Assembly (NCBI GenBank): GCA_902793125.1
Contig: CADBCC010000004.1
Span: forward strand, 1-64,000
Direction of reading: 5' to 3'
From: an uncultured Ruminococcus sp.
GTDB taxonomy: Bacteria > Bacillota > Clostridia > Oscillospirales > Acutalibacteraceae
Length of the DNA stretch: 64,000 bases
The notes under the pieces are model-generated. The model was given only the letters and a program-made list of their open reading frames with translations. It was not told the DNA's origin and made no database searches. The translations under genes and the position numbers were made by a program. Shown piece by piece: positions 1 to 8,880 of this stretch (within the stretch, counting starts at the first letter, position 1; every line of letters begins with the position of its first letter).

Positions 1-731
1 GGTCCGCCGATTACGAATCTTCCCGTCGGGTTTACAAAAATCTTAGTGTCTTTATAAAGCCCGGCAGGGATAACGGGTTCTATTACATACTTTTCAATAT
101 CTTCTCTTATTTCTTCTAAAGAAATATTTTCGTCATGCTGAGTAGAAACTACTACCGTATCAACCCTTACGGGCTTGTCGTCCTCGTACTCGACCGTTAC
201 CTGAGTTTTGCCGTCGGGACGGAGGTAGGGGAGCGTACTGTCTTTTCTTACCTTTGTAAGCTGTTTTGCAAGCTTGTGCGCGAGAGAAATCGGAAGAGGC
301 ATAAGCTCCTCGGTTTCGCTGCACGCGTAACCGAACATCATACCCTGGTCGCCCGCGCCGATTTGGTTATCGTCGGATTTTTCGCCGTGTTTAAGCTCGT
401 AGCTTTCGTTAACGCCCATAGCGATATCGGGGCTTTGAGCGTTGATTGAGGTGAGCACCGCGCAGGTGTTGCCGTTAAAGCCGCAGTCAGGGTTATCGTA
501 GCCGATGTCGTTTACAACTTTTCTTACTATAGCGGGAATATCAACGTAGCAATCGGTCGAAATTTCTCCCATAACGTGTACCATACCTGTTGTTGTGGTA
601 GTTTCGCAGGCAATGTGAGCGTTTTTATCCTGTTTTAATATTTCGTCAAGTACAGCGTCGGAAATCTGGTCGCAGATTTTATCGGGATGTCCCTCTGTTA
701 CCGACTCTGATGTAAATAAATGTTTAGCCAT
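1..731 (-). CDS. metK: S-adenosylmethionine synthetase, N-terminal 243 residues (cut by window start)
   Basis: Makes S-adenosylmethionine from ATP and methionine in the cytoplasm. The N-terminus begins [18 protein letters not shown], with the ATP-binding GHPDK at residues 14-18, and the family signature [12 protein letters not shown] lies near residue 125. The gene runs off the left edge, so roughly the last third of a normal ~390-residue MetK is missing only because of the window. The ATG at 731 has a weak ribosome site (TAGGT). A sigma-A promoter is visible upstream. No SAM riboswitch is seen in the roughly 40-base leader, which is notable because many Firmicutes control metK that way. Identification is secure. 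Confidence 0.97.
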   Translation of the reverse strand, partial: MAKHLFTSESVTEGHPDKICDQISDAVLDEILKQDKNAHIACETTTTTGMVHVMGEISTDCYVDIPAIVRKVVNDIGYDNPDCGFNGNTCAVLTSINAQSPDIAMGVNESYELKHGEKSDDNQIGAGDQGMMFGYACSETEELMPLPISLAHKLAKQLTKVRKDSTLPYLRPDGKTQVTVEYEDDKPVRVDTVVVSTQHDENISLEEIREDIEKYVIEPVIPAGLYKDTKIFVNPTGRFVIGG

Positions 732-780
732 TTTAAAACCTACTTTATCTTATATTTTGCTTTTGTTTTCTAACTATATA

Positions 781-809
781 AATATATTATTATTAGTGAA
801 AAATGTCAA
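781..809 (-). promoter_or_regulatory. sigma-A promoter for metK
   Basis: On the minus strand, TTGACA (809-804) and TATATT (786-781) are separated by 17 bases. The predicted transcript starts about 40 bases before the metK ATG, leaving little room for a structured leader. Confidence 0.7.
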
Positions 810-895
810 GTTATAACGAAATAAAAATGTTTATAATTCTTTAAAAGAACTTTAAAAGCAATAAGCAATAAATAATATTTTGTTTTATACTGCTA

Positions 896-924
896 TTGTA
901 AAAAAGTAAATAAAATGATATAAT
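896..924 (+). promoter_or_regulatory. sigma-A promoter for the fibronectin-III protein
   Basis: TTGTAA (896-901) and TATAAT (919-924) are spaced by 17 bases, with an extended -10 TG at 916-917. Confidence 0.75.
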
Positions 925-969
925 GTAAATAATCTGAAAAGATAAAAAATAAACGGAGGATGAATTTTG

Positions 970-2166
970 ATGAAAAAAGTTATATCAATTATAGTCGTTT
1001 TAGCGATTCTGTTTTCAATTGCCGTTCCTGTTTCGGTTGTTGCCGCGACAAAAGTATCAGGCGTAAGACAGACTCAGGCGGGAACTTCTTACTTTACTAT
1101 CGAGTGGGATCAGTATTCCACAGTTACCCGTTATAAGGTTGAGTACAGCACAAGTCAGTACGGCGTATATACAACTGACACAGAATACGCGGGAAGTTCC
1201 GATACCGTGTTTACTAATTTCCCCGGTAAAACTTACTATGTAAAGGTTACTCCCTACGTAAACGGAGGCTGGCAGACAAGCTCGGCTTCGGCTCCGATTG
1301 CTGTTGTTACCACACCTAAAAGTGTTGAAAACTTAAAACAGACGGGTATCTCAACCAACTCAATTAAGCTTTCCTGGTCCGCGTCTTCGGGAGCTCAGAG
1401 CTACAATATTTATAAGTATTACTCAAGCACAAGTATAAAGAAAATCGGCTCCTCAAATACAAATTCCTATACAATAAGCGGACTGTCGAACACAAAGAAC
1501 TTTGATTTCAGCTATATTCAAGTAAGACCTGTAAGAAGCTCGGGTTCCTATATTGCTGAGGGAAATTACGAAAGTATATTTTCATATTATCTTAAACTGA
1601 CGCCCCAAAAAGGAAAAACACCTAAGCCGAGTTATTACTGGAACTACTCGGGCGAAATTTCCTTTAAAAGACCTGAATTAAAGCACCAGGACGGATTCCA
1701 GTTTAAGATTTATAAAGCTAATAAGAAAAAAGCTCTTAAAACCATTACAGATAAAACTTCCTGTAAGCTTAAAAAAGGCCAGGCTTACAAGGTTAAAACC
1801 CGCTCCTATACATTATTCAATTCCAAAAAAGTTTACGGAAAATGGTCGGGATACAAGTACATTGTATCGGGACTTAAAAGTATTAAAATTACATCGAAAA
1901 CAAAACATTCCGTAAAGCTTAAATGGAAAAAGCCAAAAGGCGGAAAGTTTAAATACGATATTTATGTTTCCAAAACATATAATAAGGGTAAAAAGAAAGC
2001 GGCAAAGAATCTTAAAAAGACTTCCTTTACGGTAAAGAAATACGGTAAGAAAAGCCTGAAGAAAGGTACTTACTACTATTACTACGTAGTACCCAAGATA
2101 AAGGTAGGAAAGAAGTACAAAGCTTCCGATATTTTAACCTATGTTTACGGTTATACAAAATTCTGA
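970..2166 (+). CDS. secreted fibronectin type III repeat protein, Lys-rich C-terminal half
   Basis: 398 residues. I choose the ATG at 970 because GGAGGA (955-960) sits nine bases upstream; an in-frame TTG at 967 is the alternative. Residues 1-26 form a signal peptide (MKKVISIIVVLAILFSIAVP, then an Ala-Ala cleavage region). Two clear fibronectin-III-like modules follow (about 27-118 and 119-215, with typical W-x-x and Tyr/Pro spacing). Two further modules of similar pattern come next and become extremely Lys/Tyr-rich towards the C-terminus. There is no sortase motif, membrane anchor or catalytic domain. The basic half could hold the protein on the anionic cell wall (inference). Likely a surface or extracellular binding protein; ligand unknown. 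Transcribed alone, between its own promoter and terminator. Confidence 0.85.
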   Translation: MKKVISIIVVLAILFSIAVPVSVVAATKVSGVRQTQAGTSYFTIEWDQYSTVTRYKVEYSTSQYGVYTTDTEYAGSSDTVFTNFPGKTYYVKVTPYVNGGWQTSSASAPIAVVTTPKSVENLKQTGISTNSIKLSWSASSGAQSYNIYKYYSSTSIKKIGSSNTNSYTISGLSNTKNFDFSYIQVRPVRSSGSYIAEGNYESIFSYYLKLTPQKGKTPKPSYYWNYSGEISFKRPELKHQDGFQFKIYKANKKKALKTITDKTSCKLKKGQAYKVKTRSYTLFNSKKVYGKWSGYKYIVSGLKSIKITSKTKHSVKLKWKKPKGGKFKYDIYVSKTYNKGKKKAAKNLKKTSFTVKKYGKKSLKKGTYYYYYVVPKIKVGKKYKASDILTYVYGYTKF

Positions 2167-2177
2167 TAAAAAATTAA

Positions 2178-2207
2178 GCCTGCGTTAATCGCAGGCTTTT
2201 TTCTTTT
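2178..2207 (+). terminator. Rho-independent terminator after the fibronectin-III gene
   Basis: A 7-base-pair stem GCCTGCG/CGCAGGC with loop TTAAT is followed by a T-rich run. Confidence 0.9.
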
Positions 2208-2218
2208 ACAGAATAAAA

Positions 2219-3139
2219 TTATAATTCTTCTACAGAAATATTATTGCTTTTGTATTTTTCTTCAATTTCCTTTTCGCTTGAAAAACCGAGCGAGGCGCCG
2301 TTGAAGCTGACTTTTTTTGAGGCGAATATCTCCGACTTTTTCAATGCTTCAAGCGGGCTTTCGCCTTTTGCGTAAAAATGTATAAACGCGGAGAATAACG
2401 CGTCGCCCGCGCCTACGGTATTAACAACGTTGTCGTTGCGGTAAATTCCGAGGCGGTATATTTTCTGGCTTTCTGAATCCAAAAGCAAAGCGCCTTTTTC
2501 TCCCATACCGATAACAATAATTTTGTTTTTGTATTTATCCTCGATTTTCTTAATAAACTCAACCGCGCCGCACGGTAGGTTTTCGTCGCTTAGAAAAAGT
2601 ATATCCGAGTTCTCCATAAAATCGCGGTTGTATTCGTCCTCAATATCGCCTAAAACGTGTACGTCGGTCGCGATAGGGGAGTTAATATCTTTTGATTTTA
2701 TAAGCTTGCGGTTAAAGTTGATGTTGCACAGCGCGGCAATATCACAGCTGTTTATTAATTCTGTTATATTTTTATTCGGCTCAATATTTTGTTCCTGAAT
2801 GTCTTTTAAATCGCAGTAAATCTGTCTTTTACCGCTTTCGTCGTAGAGAACCGCCGAGCAGGGAGTGTTTTTAAGAACTTTTCTTATATTTTCGAAAGCA
2901 ATATTGTCCCTTTTTAATTTATTGATTATTCTTTCGGCTTCGTCGTCATTTCCCGTAAATGAAGTTAACTCAACTTTATCGCCGAGGGAGCAAAGCGCCT
3001 TTGAGATATTGTATCCAACCCCCGAAACATTGGAATTAATTCCGAAAAACGGATAGTCAATCGGATAATACTCAACGGGGAATTTTTTTATTTTTACTGT
3101 GGTTTCAATATTAAGAAGCCCCGATACAAAAACTTTCAT
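2219..3139 (-). CDS. PfkB-family carbohydrate kinase
   Basis: 306 residues from the ATG at 3139, preferred over an in-frame ATG at 3151 because GGAG (3149-3146) lies six bases upstream of it. The protein has the ribokinase fold pattern: an N-terminal substrate region with a Gly-rich stretch (NVSGVGYNISKAL), and near residues 236-248 the C-terminal PfkB signature NTVGAGDALFSAF, whose Asp is the catalytic base. It phosphorylates a sugar or nucleoside with ATP in the cytoplasm; the substrate cannot be read from sequence. It lies downstream of the GT-C gene on the same strand, across a hairpin, so co-transcription is uncertain. Family call secure, substrate unknown. Confidence 0.88.
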   Translation of the reverse strand: MKVFVSGLLNIETTVKIKKFPVEYYPIDYPFFGINSNVSGVGYNISKALCSLGDKVELTSFTGNDDEAERIINKLKRDNIAFENIRKVLKNTPCSAVLYDESGKRQIYCDLKDIQEQNIEPNKNITELINSCDIAALCNINFNRKLIKSKDINSPIATDVHVLGDIEDEYNRDFMENSDILFLSDENLPCGAVEFIKKIEDKYKNKIIVIGMGEKGALLLDSESQKIYRLGIYRNDNVVNTVGAGDALFSAFIHFYAKGESPLEALKKSEIFASKKVSFNGASLGFSSEKEIEEKYKSNNISVEEL

Positions 3140-3169
3140 ATTATTCTCCATAAAACTGTAATTACATTT

Positions 3170-3205
3170 TAACCCCCTAAACCGCTTTGCGCGGGCAGGG
3201 GGTTA
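3170..3205. terminator. strong inverted repeat between two minus-strand genes
   Basis: A nine-base-pair outer stem (3170-3178 with 3197-3205) holds an inner CCGC/GCGG stem. Neither side has a T tract, so it may be a processing or attenuating hairpin rather than a full terminator. Confidence 0.5.
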
Positions 3206-3219
3206 GCTTTATAAATCTA

Positions 3220-4950
3220 TCAGCCGGATGTTTGCGTCGGTATCAAAACCGCAATCTGCGAGAACAGAATAAGCGTCATAAGAACGAAAGCGGTTACAAG
3301 CGCGTAGCTTGAATACCTGAGCAGTTTTTCTTTCGCGCTTTTGCCCGAGAAACGCCGGAGCAGCAATCCGAGCCCCATAGCGAACATCGGTATAAGAGGT
3401 ACGCAGTAGCGGATATTCATTGTGCAGGTGAAGGGGAACTGGAAGCAGAATGAATAGTAGGATACTAAAAGCGTTATCGCGAATATCAGGAAAAATGAAC
3501 GTGTTATTTTATCTAATTCGGTTTTCTTGCTTAACATCGTTACGAAGAACGCGGCAGCGCACAATACCGCGAGTACCGTACCTACCCAGAAAAGAATTGG
3601 ACCTGTTATCGCAATCTGGGGGAAGGTGGTTGATGTAATGCCGTTGTGACCTTCGTCGAACAAAGCTGTTTTTATAAGGCCGAGCGTCGGATTGTATTCG
3701 TTATACGGAGCGCCGTAGCTTGTGAAAGCGTCATATACATAGTTGAGCTGGCCGTTTCCGAAGTCTAAAAGTCTTTTTGCAGGGGCGAGATTTCCGCAGA
3801 ATTGAGGATCGGTATCGGATAAAAGGGGAACATAGGTCAGCGGAACATTAAAGAGGATTAAGTTGCGTACCTGCCACCATAGTCCGAGCGGAGCGCATAT
3901 GCATCCGAACACGGCGAACTGTCCGAGATATTTAGACCAAGACTTAATATTCTTTACAAATACATAAATGAACAGTACGGCAATCGCGGGAGCGACCATC
4001 CACGCGCTGAGCTTTGTCATCATTCCGAGTCCCACGCTGAGCGCTATCGGAATAATGTTAAGCAGGGTGGGCTTGCGGTACCATTTTAACGCGAACATAA
4101 TCGACATCATCATAAACAGTACGCAAAGCATATCGTTATTGAAGAAACCTCCCATAATAACGAATGTGGGATGGAAGCAGATAATTGCCATCGAAATTAA
4201 AAGCGGAAGATTTTTAAGATTAATCAAACGGAAAATTTTATAGCATACGACTATTGTAAGCGAGGAGTATAAAAACGGCAGGAACTGTAAAGCCTGGCAC
4301 GCCGTGCCGTAATCCATTTTGAAAAATGTAAGGATTTTAAGCATAACAGCCATCAGCATGTGGTGTAAAGGAGGATGGTAATACTGCCATATCGAGCGAA
4401 CATCAAAGTCGGGAAGTTTAAGTCCGTTTTTGTACCAGTATTCAATGTAGTTCGCGTGTCCCCAGGTGAAATTCCAGAAACCTACATCGTGCTGTCTGTC
4501 GCCTGATGATGTGTAAAGAGTGTACACAAACCTGAGGATAATTCCTGCCGCAATCATAATGATGATGAAATTTACCGGCGTTAATGTGTCCGTAAGATAC
4601 ATCATAAATACAATTACAGCTAAAATAAGAATTGACAGCCATAAGATAAGGGAAGGACTGTTGTCAAATTTTGATATTATAAACAGAGAGCCTATTGATA
4701 ATACCGCGGCGGAAAAAACGAAAATAACTTTTTCTTTTGTATTGCCGCCGATTTTGCCGATTGTAACAAGCAGCGCAAGAAGCACAATCAGAACAGCGCC
4801 CGCGTAGATATAGCTTCCCGCGGTAATGCTCGTTTTAAAGCAAAAGCCGAAGAAGAAGAGCATTAAGCACGCTGCCGCTGTCGTTATAAACGGGTGTTTG
4901 GACAGTTTGTTAAACGTTGGTCCCAAAGAGTAATTTGCATTTAATTTCAT
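3220..4950 (-). CDS. polytopic GT-C (ArnT/PMT-like) glycosyltransferase
   Basis: 576 residues with about a dozen hydrophobic helices. A short extracytoplasmic loop carries the motif YHPPLHH, typical of GT39/GT83-type enzymes that take sugar from a polyprenyl-phosphate donor and transfer it on the outer face of the membrane. An acidic/aromatic first loop (HDVGFWNFTWGHANYIEYW) precedes it, as expected for the GT-C active site. Ribosome site GGGAG sits just upstream of ATG 4950. It is the last gene of a three-gene operon with GtrA (a lipid-linked sugar flippase type) and a FAD oxidoreductase, which supports modification of an envelope glycan with a lipid-carried sugar (inference). Acceptor unknown. 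Confidence 0.82.
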   Translation of the reverse strand: MKLNANYSLGPTFNKLSKHPFITTAAACLMLFFFGFCFKTSITAGSYIYAGAVLIVLLALLVTIGKIGGNTKEKVIFVFSAAVLSIGSLFIISKFDNSPSLILWLSILILAVIVFMMYLTDTLTPVNFIIIMIAAGIILRFVYTLYTSSGDRQHDVGFWNFTWGHANYIEYWYKNGLKLPDFDVRSIWQYYHPPLHHMLMAVMLKILTFFKMDYGTACQALQFLPFLYSSLTIVVCYKIFRLINLKNLPLLISMAIICFHPTFVIMGGFFNNDMLCVLFMMMSIMFALKWYRKPTLLNIIPIALSVGLGMMTKLSAWMVAPAIAVLFIYVFVKNIKSWSKYLGQFAVFGCICAPLGLWWQVRNLILFNVPLTYVPLLSDTDPQFCGNLAPAKRLLDFGNGQLNYVYDAFTSYGAPYNEYNPTLGLIKTALFDEGHNGITSTTFPQIAITGPILFWVGTVLAVLCAAAFFVTMLSKKTELDKITRSFFLIFAITLLVSYYSFCFQFPFTCTMNIRYCVPLIPMFAMGLGLLLRRFSGKSAKEKLLRYSSYALVTAFVLMTLILFSQIAVLIPTQTSG

Positions 4951-4970
4951 TCAAATCTCCCATTTCAGAA

Positions 4971-6533
4971 TCAGGATTTATCTTTACTTTCCTCGTGATA
5001 TTCTTTTTCGGTGTTGACGTTCCAGATGTTGTCCTTTTTAGTTTCGCCCGAAAGAATATTTTTAACGGTCTCAAATGAAGTGCACATACTGTGGTCTATA
5101 TTGTTGTAGCGGTGCTGGCCGTTGCGTCCGACGCAGAACAAGTTGGGGATAGTATCTAAATATTCCCTGAGCTCGTCCATATGCTCGTAGGTGTCGAAGT
5201 AAGCGGGATAAGCTTTCTTTACACGTTCAACGTGGCTGTCGAGCACTTCGTCAACGCTGTCGATTAAGCCCATTTTCACCATTTCCTCGGTGCCCATCTT
5301 AGCGAAATCCTCGTCCGACATCGACCACATGGAATCGCCTTCGTTACAGAAGTATTCGAGTCCCATCCATATTGTGTTGTCGATATTTTTAACCATATAG
5401 GGCGACCAGTTGTTGTAAATCTGGAAGCGTCCGACTTTTACGTTTCTGTCGTGAACATATACCCAGTTGTCGGGAACAATGTTGCCCATTGTTTTTATCT
5501 TTGTTTCGTTTTTGAGGTTGAGGCGCGGAATAAGAACGCCGACTGTCATATAGTCGCGGTAGGGAAGTCCCGAAGCGATTGAAAGATACTTTTCGGGAAC
5601 GTCGTTCATACCCTCTACCAAGTCTTTTACGGGCATTGATGAGATGAAATAATCACCTTCGACGGTAATTTCCTCTCCGTCTTTAACGTATACCAAGCCT
5701 GTAAGGTTGTTGTTTTCGTCTTTTATTAATTTAGTAACTTTGGCGTTCTTAATAATTTTACCGCCTAACTTTTCGAAATCGGACGCGGTTAAATCCCACA
5801 GCTGTCCGGGGCCGAGTTTCGGATAAGCGAATTCCTCGATCAGCGAGGTTTCAACCCGGCGGTTTTTCTTATTAAACATTTTTCCGAAAATATCTTTAAG
5901 TACGGCGCGTATGGAAAGTCCCTTTACACGCTGAGCGCCCCATTCGGGAGAAATCTCGCTCGGATGTCTGCCCCAGAGGTTTTCGGTGTAGTTCTCGAAG
6001 AACATCGAATAAAGCTTTTTACCGAAACGGTTGATGTAGAAATCTTCGAGTGAGTTTTCCTTACGCTTATGGAAAACTGTTTTAAGATAGCTGAATCCTA
6101 CTACGATAGTAGTGCCGAATCCCATATTCTTGATTGTTTCGAATTTAAGCGAAATCGGATAGTCAAAGAAACGGCTGTTAAAGAAAATTCTGGAAAGACG
6201 GTTTCTTCTAAGCATAACTCTGTCTGTTTTTTCGGGATCGGGACCGCCCTGCGCTACCGTGGATTGTCTTCCGAGTACAATATCGTCTATAGGATAAGCT
6301 CCCTGGGTAGGAAGCATTTTCTCCCACCATTGATTAACTTCGGGAACTTTGGAGAAGAAGCGGTGACCGCCCATATCCATACGGTTTCCCTTGTAGTTTA
6401 CCGTGCGGGAAATACCGCCGAAGCAGTCGCTTTCCTCGAAAACGGTAACTTCAAAATCTTTGGATTTATCGAGCAGCTCGTAAGCCGCGGTGAGGCCCGC
6501 GGGACCTGCTCCGATTATTAATACTTTTTTCAT
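4971..6533 (-). CDS. FAD-dependent oxidoreductase, UDP-galactopyranose-mutase/amine-oxidase-like
   Basis: 520 residues. The N-terminus has the dinucleotide-binding motif [15 protein letters not shown], then an acidic strand end (VTVFEESD) and a Gly-rich second FAD contact ([18 protein letters not shown]). The architecture is that of the NAD(P)/FAD oxidoreductases related to protoporphyrinogen oxidase and UDP-galactopyranose mutase. The diagnostic mutase motif is not evident, so I do not call it a mutase. It sits between a GtrA protein and a GT-C glycosyltransferase, a context that suggests modification of a nucleotide sugar or lipid-linked sugar for export. The SD reads AGGGG; ATG 6533. Cytoplasmic or membrane-peripheral. 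Confidence 0.8.
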   Translation of the reverse strand: MKKVLIIGAGPAGLTAAYELLDKSKDFEVTVFEESDCFGGISRTVNYKGNRMDMGGHRFFSKVPEVNQWWEKMLPTQGAYPIDDIVLGRQSTVAQGGPDPEKTDRVMLRRNRLSRIFFNSRFFDYPISLKFETIKNMGFGTTIVVGFSYLKTVFHKRKENSLEDFYINRFGKKLYSMFFENYTENLWGRHPSEISPEWGAQRVKGLSIRAVLKDIFGKMFNKKNRRVETSLIEEFAYPKLGPGQLWDLTASDFEKLGGKIIKNAKVTKLIKDENNNLTGLVYVKDGEEITVEGDYFISSMPVKDLVEGMNDVPEKYLSIASGLPYRDYMTVGVLIPRLNLKNETKIKTMGNIVPDNWVYVHDRNVKVGRFQIYNNWSPYMVKNIDNTIWMGLEYFCNEGDSMWSMSDEDFAKMGTEEMVKMGLIDSVDEVLDSHVERVKKAYPAYFDTYEHMDELREYLDTIPNLFCVGRNGQHRYNNIDHSMCTSFETVKNILSGETKKDNIWNVNTEKEYHEESKDKS

Positions 6534-6560
6534 AATATTTTAACCCCTGAACTTAGATTT

Positions 6561-7034
6561 TTATTTTGACTTTTTGCGGTAAAGAATTATGTGTCTCGCC
6601 GCGTAATTCCATATCAGCACAAGTATTGTGGAAATAACCCATACAAGCATATAGTGCAGTCCGAGCTGAGCGTTGAAGCACCATAAAAGCAGCTCTTTTA
6701 TAAACAGTCCCACAACTCCGATTACCGCGTAAGTAATAAATTCGCCGAACATATTTGTTTTTTCGCTTTTCTCCTGGAAAACAAAAAACTTCGAAAGTAT
6801 AAAATTAGATGTAAGTCCGAGCACAAACGCGATTGCCTGAGAGATTAATACAAAATTTCCCGCCGCTTCTTTAAAGATAAAGTGCTGAATTATCCACAGC
6901 GCGCCTCCCTCGACAACGGTTGCTATACCGCCGACAAAGCAGTATCGGAAAAACTGTATTATAATGTTCTCTGTTTTGTTTAAAAACAGTTCTTTAAAAT
7001 CAAGCTTAAAAATAAGCGAAAATAACTCTTTCAT
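6561..7034 (-). CDS. GtrA-family membrane protein
   Basis: 157 residues with four hydrophobic helices in the GtrA pattern (FFRYCFVGGIATVVEGGALW opening, later a conserved Asn/Ser-rich FILSKFFVF segment). GtrA proteins are thought to help move polyprenyl-linked sugars across the membrane for later transfer by GT-C enzymes; one such enzyme is encoded at the end of this operon. Start ATG 7034 has the ribosome site CGGGAG. First gene of the operon, with its own promoter. Confidence 0.88.
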   Translation of the reverse strand: MKELFSLIFKLDFKELFLNKTENIIIQFFRYCFVGGIATVVEGGALWIIQHFIFKEAAGNFVLISQAIAFVLGLTSNFILSKFFVFQEKSEKTNMFGEFITYAVIGVVGLFIKELLLWCFNAQLGLHYMLVWVISTILVLIWNYAARHIILYRKKSK

Positions 7035-7069
7035 TTTTTCTCCCGTATTGATGTAAAATAAACCAATAT

Positions 7070-7098
7070 ATTATATCACAATGTTGTGAAAAAAGCAA
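7070..7098 (-). promoter_or_regulatory. sigma-A promoter for the GtrA operon
   Basis: On the minus strand, TTGCTT (7098-7093) and TATAAT (7075-7070) are 17 bases apart, with an extended -10 TG. Confidence 0.75.
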
Positions 7099-7222
7099 TA
7101 TAAAAAAGGTGTAAAAGCGTTATAAATCTTTTATTATTCGAACTCAAAGTACTGATAATCGGACAGCTGATGATTTAAAATATAGATAAAGACTATAAGT
7201 TCATTGATTGGAGGTTCTGATT

Positions 7223-7363
7223 ATGAAATACGTAACATATACAAGCCCGAGCCACGGATGTTTGTGGTGGCTGATTATCGGATGGTGGTGGCTTCCCGTA
7301 AAATGGACGCTGAGCCTTGTTAAATGGGTTATATTAATTATTCTTGTGTTTGTGATTGATTAG
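7223..7363 (+). CDS. 46-residue Trp-rich membrane peptide, function unknown
   Basis: A short gene with ATG 7223, ideal ribosome site GGAGG (7210-7214, eight-base spacing) and stop TAG at 7361. The peptide begins MKYVTYTSPSHGC and contains a Trp cluster (LWWLIIGWWWLPVKW) followed by a single strongly hydrophobic helix (VILIILVFVID). Six of its 46 residues are Trp. It probably inserts in the membrane. The next gene, an XRE/zinc-ribbon regulator, starts 82 bases downstream with its own ribosome site, so the two may be co-transcribed. I do not recognise the family. The strong ribosome site and absence of a competing gene argue that it is real. Confidence 0.7.
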   Translation: MKYVTYTSPSHGCLWWLIIGWWWLPVKWTLSLVKWVILIILVFVID

Positions 7364-7445
7364 GGGCTGCTTTCGGGCAACAGCGTGTTGCTTGATTTTT
7401 ATATCAATTAGTATTAGTATAAAAAAAGATAAAGGAGGCGTTTTT

Positions 7446-8210
7446 ATGAATACAAAAGATGTTATATTTGAACTGAGAACGAAGAACGGTTTATCGCAGG
7501 ATGAACTTGCCGAAAAGGTCTATGTAACACGCCAGGCGGTATCACGCTGGGAAAACGGCGAGACTGTTCCGAATACAGATACGCTGAAATTACTCTCGGG
7601 GCTTTTTAATGTATCCATTAATACTCTGCTCGGAGCGCCTCGCCGGCTTATCTGCCAGTGCTGCGGAATGCCTCTTGAGGACGAAATTATAAGCAGGGAA
7701 AAAGACGGAACGCTTAATGAGGAATACTGCAAATGGTGCTACGCCGACGGCAATTACGTATACAGCGATATGGACGAGCTGATTGAGGTTTGTATTCCGC
7801 ATATGGTTAAGCAGGGCTTTACCGAAGAACAGGCGCGCGGTTTTATGAAAGAAAAACTCCCGGAGCTTAATTACTGGAAGAAATACGAACAGCTGAGCGA
7901 TAACGGAGAGTTCGAACAGTTTAAACAAATGCTTATTGACGAAATCAACGCTCTTAATATAGAAGGTATGCCGAAAGTTGAAAAGCTCAACTCACTTGTA
8001 GGAAGCTACGTTAATCTTGAATATTCTCTTCCGGGCGGAATTAAAGCGAAATTTTTAGACGATAATACAACATATTTAGGAACTCAGCTTGAATCGCAGT
8101 TCGGCGGAGAACGCTGTTTCGGCGTGCTCGCTGATATGGATTTTATACTTATCTGTACTTATGAGTCCGAGGGTAAAAACCCTGAACTTGTGCTTTATAA
8201 AAAGAGATAA
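7446..8210 (+). CDS. XRE-family regulator with a putative zinc ribbon
   Basis: 254 residues; ATG 7446 with AAAGGAGG upstream. Residues 5-58 are a Cro/CI helix-turn-helix (LSQDELAEKVYVTRQAVSRW), the usual DNA-binding head. A zinc-ribbon module follows, with Cys70/Cys73 (CQCCGMPL) pairing with Cys95/Cys98 (CKWC), as in the putative zinc ribbon family found behind such HTH heads in Clostridia. The rest (about 185-254) is a small beta-rich domain I cannot name. Probably a cytoplasmic sensor-regulator; its signal and target are not visible. It follows the Trp-rich peptide, which may be its partner (inference). Confidence 0.88.
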   Translation: MNTKDVIFELRTKNGLSQDELAEKVYVTRQAVSRWENGETVPNTDTLKLLSGLFNVSINTLLGAPRRLICQCCGMPLEDEIISREKDGTLNEEYCKWCYADGNYVYSDMDELIEVCIPHMVKQGFTEEQARGFMKEKLPELNYWKKYEQLSDNGEFEQFKQMLIDEINALNIEGMPKVEKLNSLVGSYVNLEYSLPGGIKAKFLDDNTTYLGTQLESQFGGERCFGVLADMDFILICTYESEGKNPELVLYKKR

Positions 8211-8290
8211 AACTTTCTTTGTAAAACCGCCTGTAGACAATTATTCCTCTTTCTGTTATTATAATCCAAAAGAGCTTACGGAGGTTTATT

Positions 8291-8740
8291 TTGAGTGATT
8301 TAAAAGTTTTAAGAGCTTCTGAAGAATGGCAGCGGGCGGGCGCGTATTCCGTGCGTATACAGGGAATGAACCGTCAGCATCACATTTCTCTTAGAGACGA
8401 GTTCGATGAATATGATAAAGACGGTACAAAATACATTGTGCTTTTAGACGACGAGTATCCTGTCGCTACATGCAGGTTTTATGAACTTAACTTCGGCAGC
8501 GTGCTGCTCGGCAGGGTAGTGGTCTTGCCCGAATACCGCGGAAAACAACTCGGAAGAATGGTTATAAACGAAGCGGAAAAGTGGATTAAGGAACTTGGCT
8601 ATAAAGAAATTTTTGTAGACAGCCGTGTAACCGCTGTGGGCTTTTACGAAAAATCAGGCTTTAAAAAAGTTGATGATAAGGTGATTAAAAGCTGGAACTT
8701 TGATTGTATCAGGATGCGTAAGCTTTTAAAAAGCGAATAA
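8291..8740 (+). CDS. GNAT-family N-acetyltransferase (TTG start)
   Basis: 149 residues. The start is TTG 8291: GGAGG at 8280-8284 fits it at six bases and there is no suitable ATG. The GNAT acetyl-CoA-binding motif A is clear: strand LLGRVVVLPEYR followed by the pyrophosphate-binding loop RGKQLGR and helix. Motif B follows (GFYEKSGFKKV). It moves an acetyl group from acetyl-CoA to an amine; the substrate cannot be predicted. Monocistronic by position, closed by a good terminator. Confidence 0.88.
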   Translation: MSDLKVLRASEEWQRAGAYSVRIQGMNRQHHISLRDEFDEYDKDGTKYIVLLDDEYPVATCRFYELNFGSVLLGRVVVLPEYRGKQLGRMVINEAEKWIKELGYKEIFVDSRVTAVGFYEKSGFKKVDDKVIKSWNFDCIRMRKLLKSE

Positions 8741-8751
8741 AAAAGCATAAC

Positions 8752-8782
8752 TCCGCTTGAGAAAATCAAGCGGAAATTTTTA
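8752..8782 (+). terminator. terminator after the GNAT gene
   Basis: A nine-base-pair stem TCCGCTTGA/TCAAGCGGA with a five-base loop is followed by ATTTTTA. Confidence 0.88.
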
Positions 8783-8811
8783 TAGACATATTGTTTTTGT
8801 TTTGGTATAAT
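8783..8811 (+). promoter_or_regulatory. sigma-A promoter for the DMT transporter
   Basis: TAGACA (8783-8788) and TATAAT (8806-8811) are spaced 17 bases. The predicted start near 8818 gives a leader of about 62 bases that carries the riboswitch-like structure. Confidence 0.75.
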
Positions 8812-8817
8812 AACCAC

Positions 8818-8880
8818 ATCGAAAGATACGGGTGGACACCTACCGTGCAGTAAGGTCAATTTTTTATCGGAGGAGAAGTT
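8818..8880 (+). promoter_or_regulatory. riboswitch-like leader of the DMT transporter
   Basis: Two hairpins here exclude each other. The first pairs ACGG..GG (8828-8835) with CC..CCGT (8839-8846). The second pairs ACCTAC (8838-8843) with GTAAGGT (8850-8856, one bulged A) and is followed by CAA and six T residues (8860-8865), a compact intrinsic terminator. The ribosome site GGAGGAG follows. Stabilising the first hairpin would prevent the terminator, the layout of a ligand-activated transcriptional switch. Small DMT/SMR exporters are frequent targets of guanidine riboswitches, and the very small guanidine-IV (mepA) type is a candidate, but I cannot confirm the consensus from memory. Confidence 0.55.

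Noticed and set aside
135..449. 104-codon plus-strand frame
   Set aside because: Antisense to metK, whose minus-strand reading gives the full conserved protein.
732..780. SAM riboswitch before metK
   Set aside because: The leader between the promoter and ATG is only about 40 bases and lacks the conserved SAM-I core.
4971..6533. true UDP-galactopyranose mutase
   Set aside because: The FAD motifs fit but the mutase-specific substrate motifs are not seen and the protein is longer than usual, so only the broader family is called.
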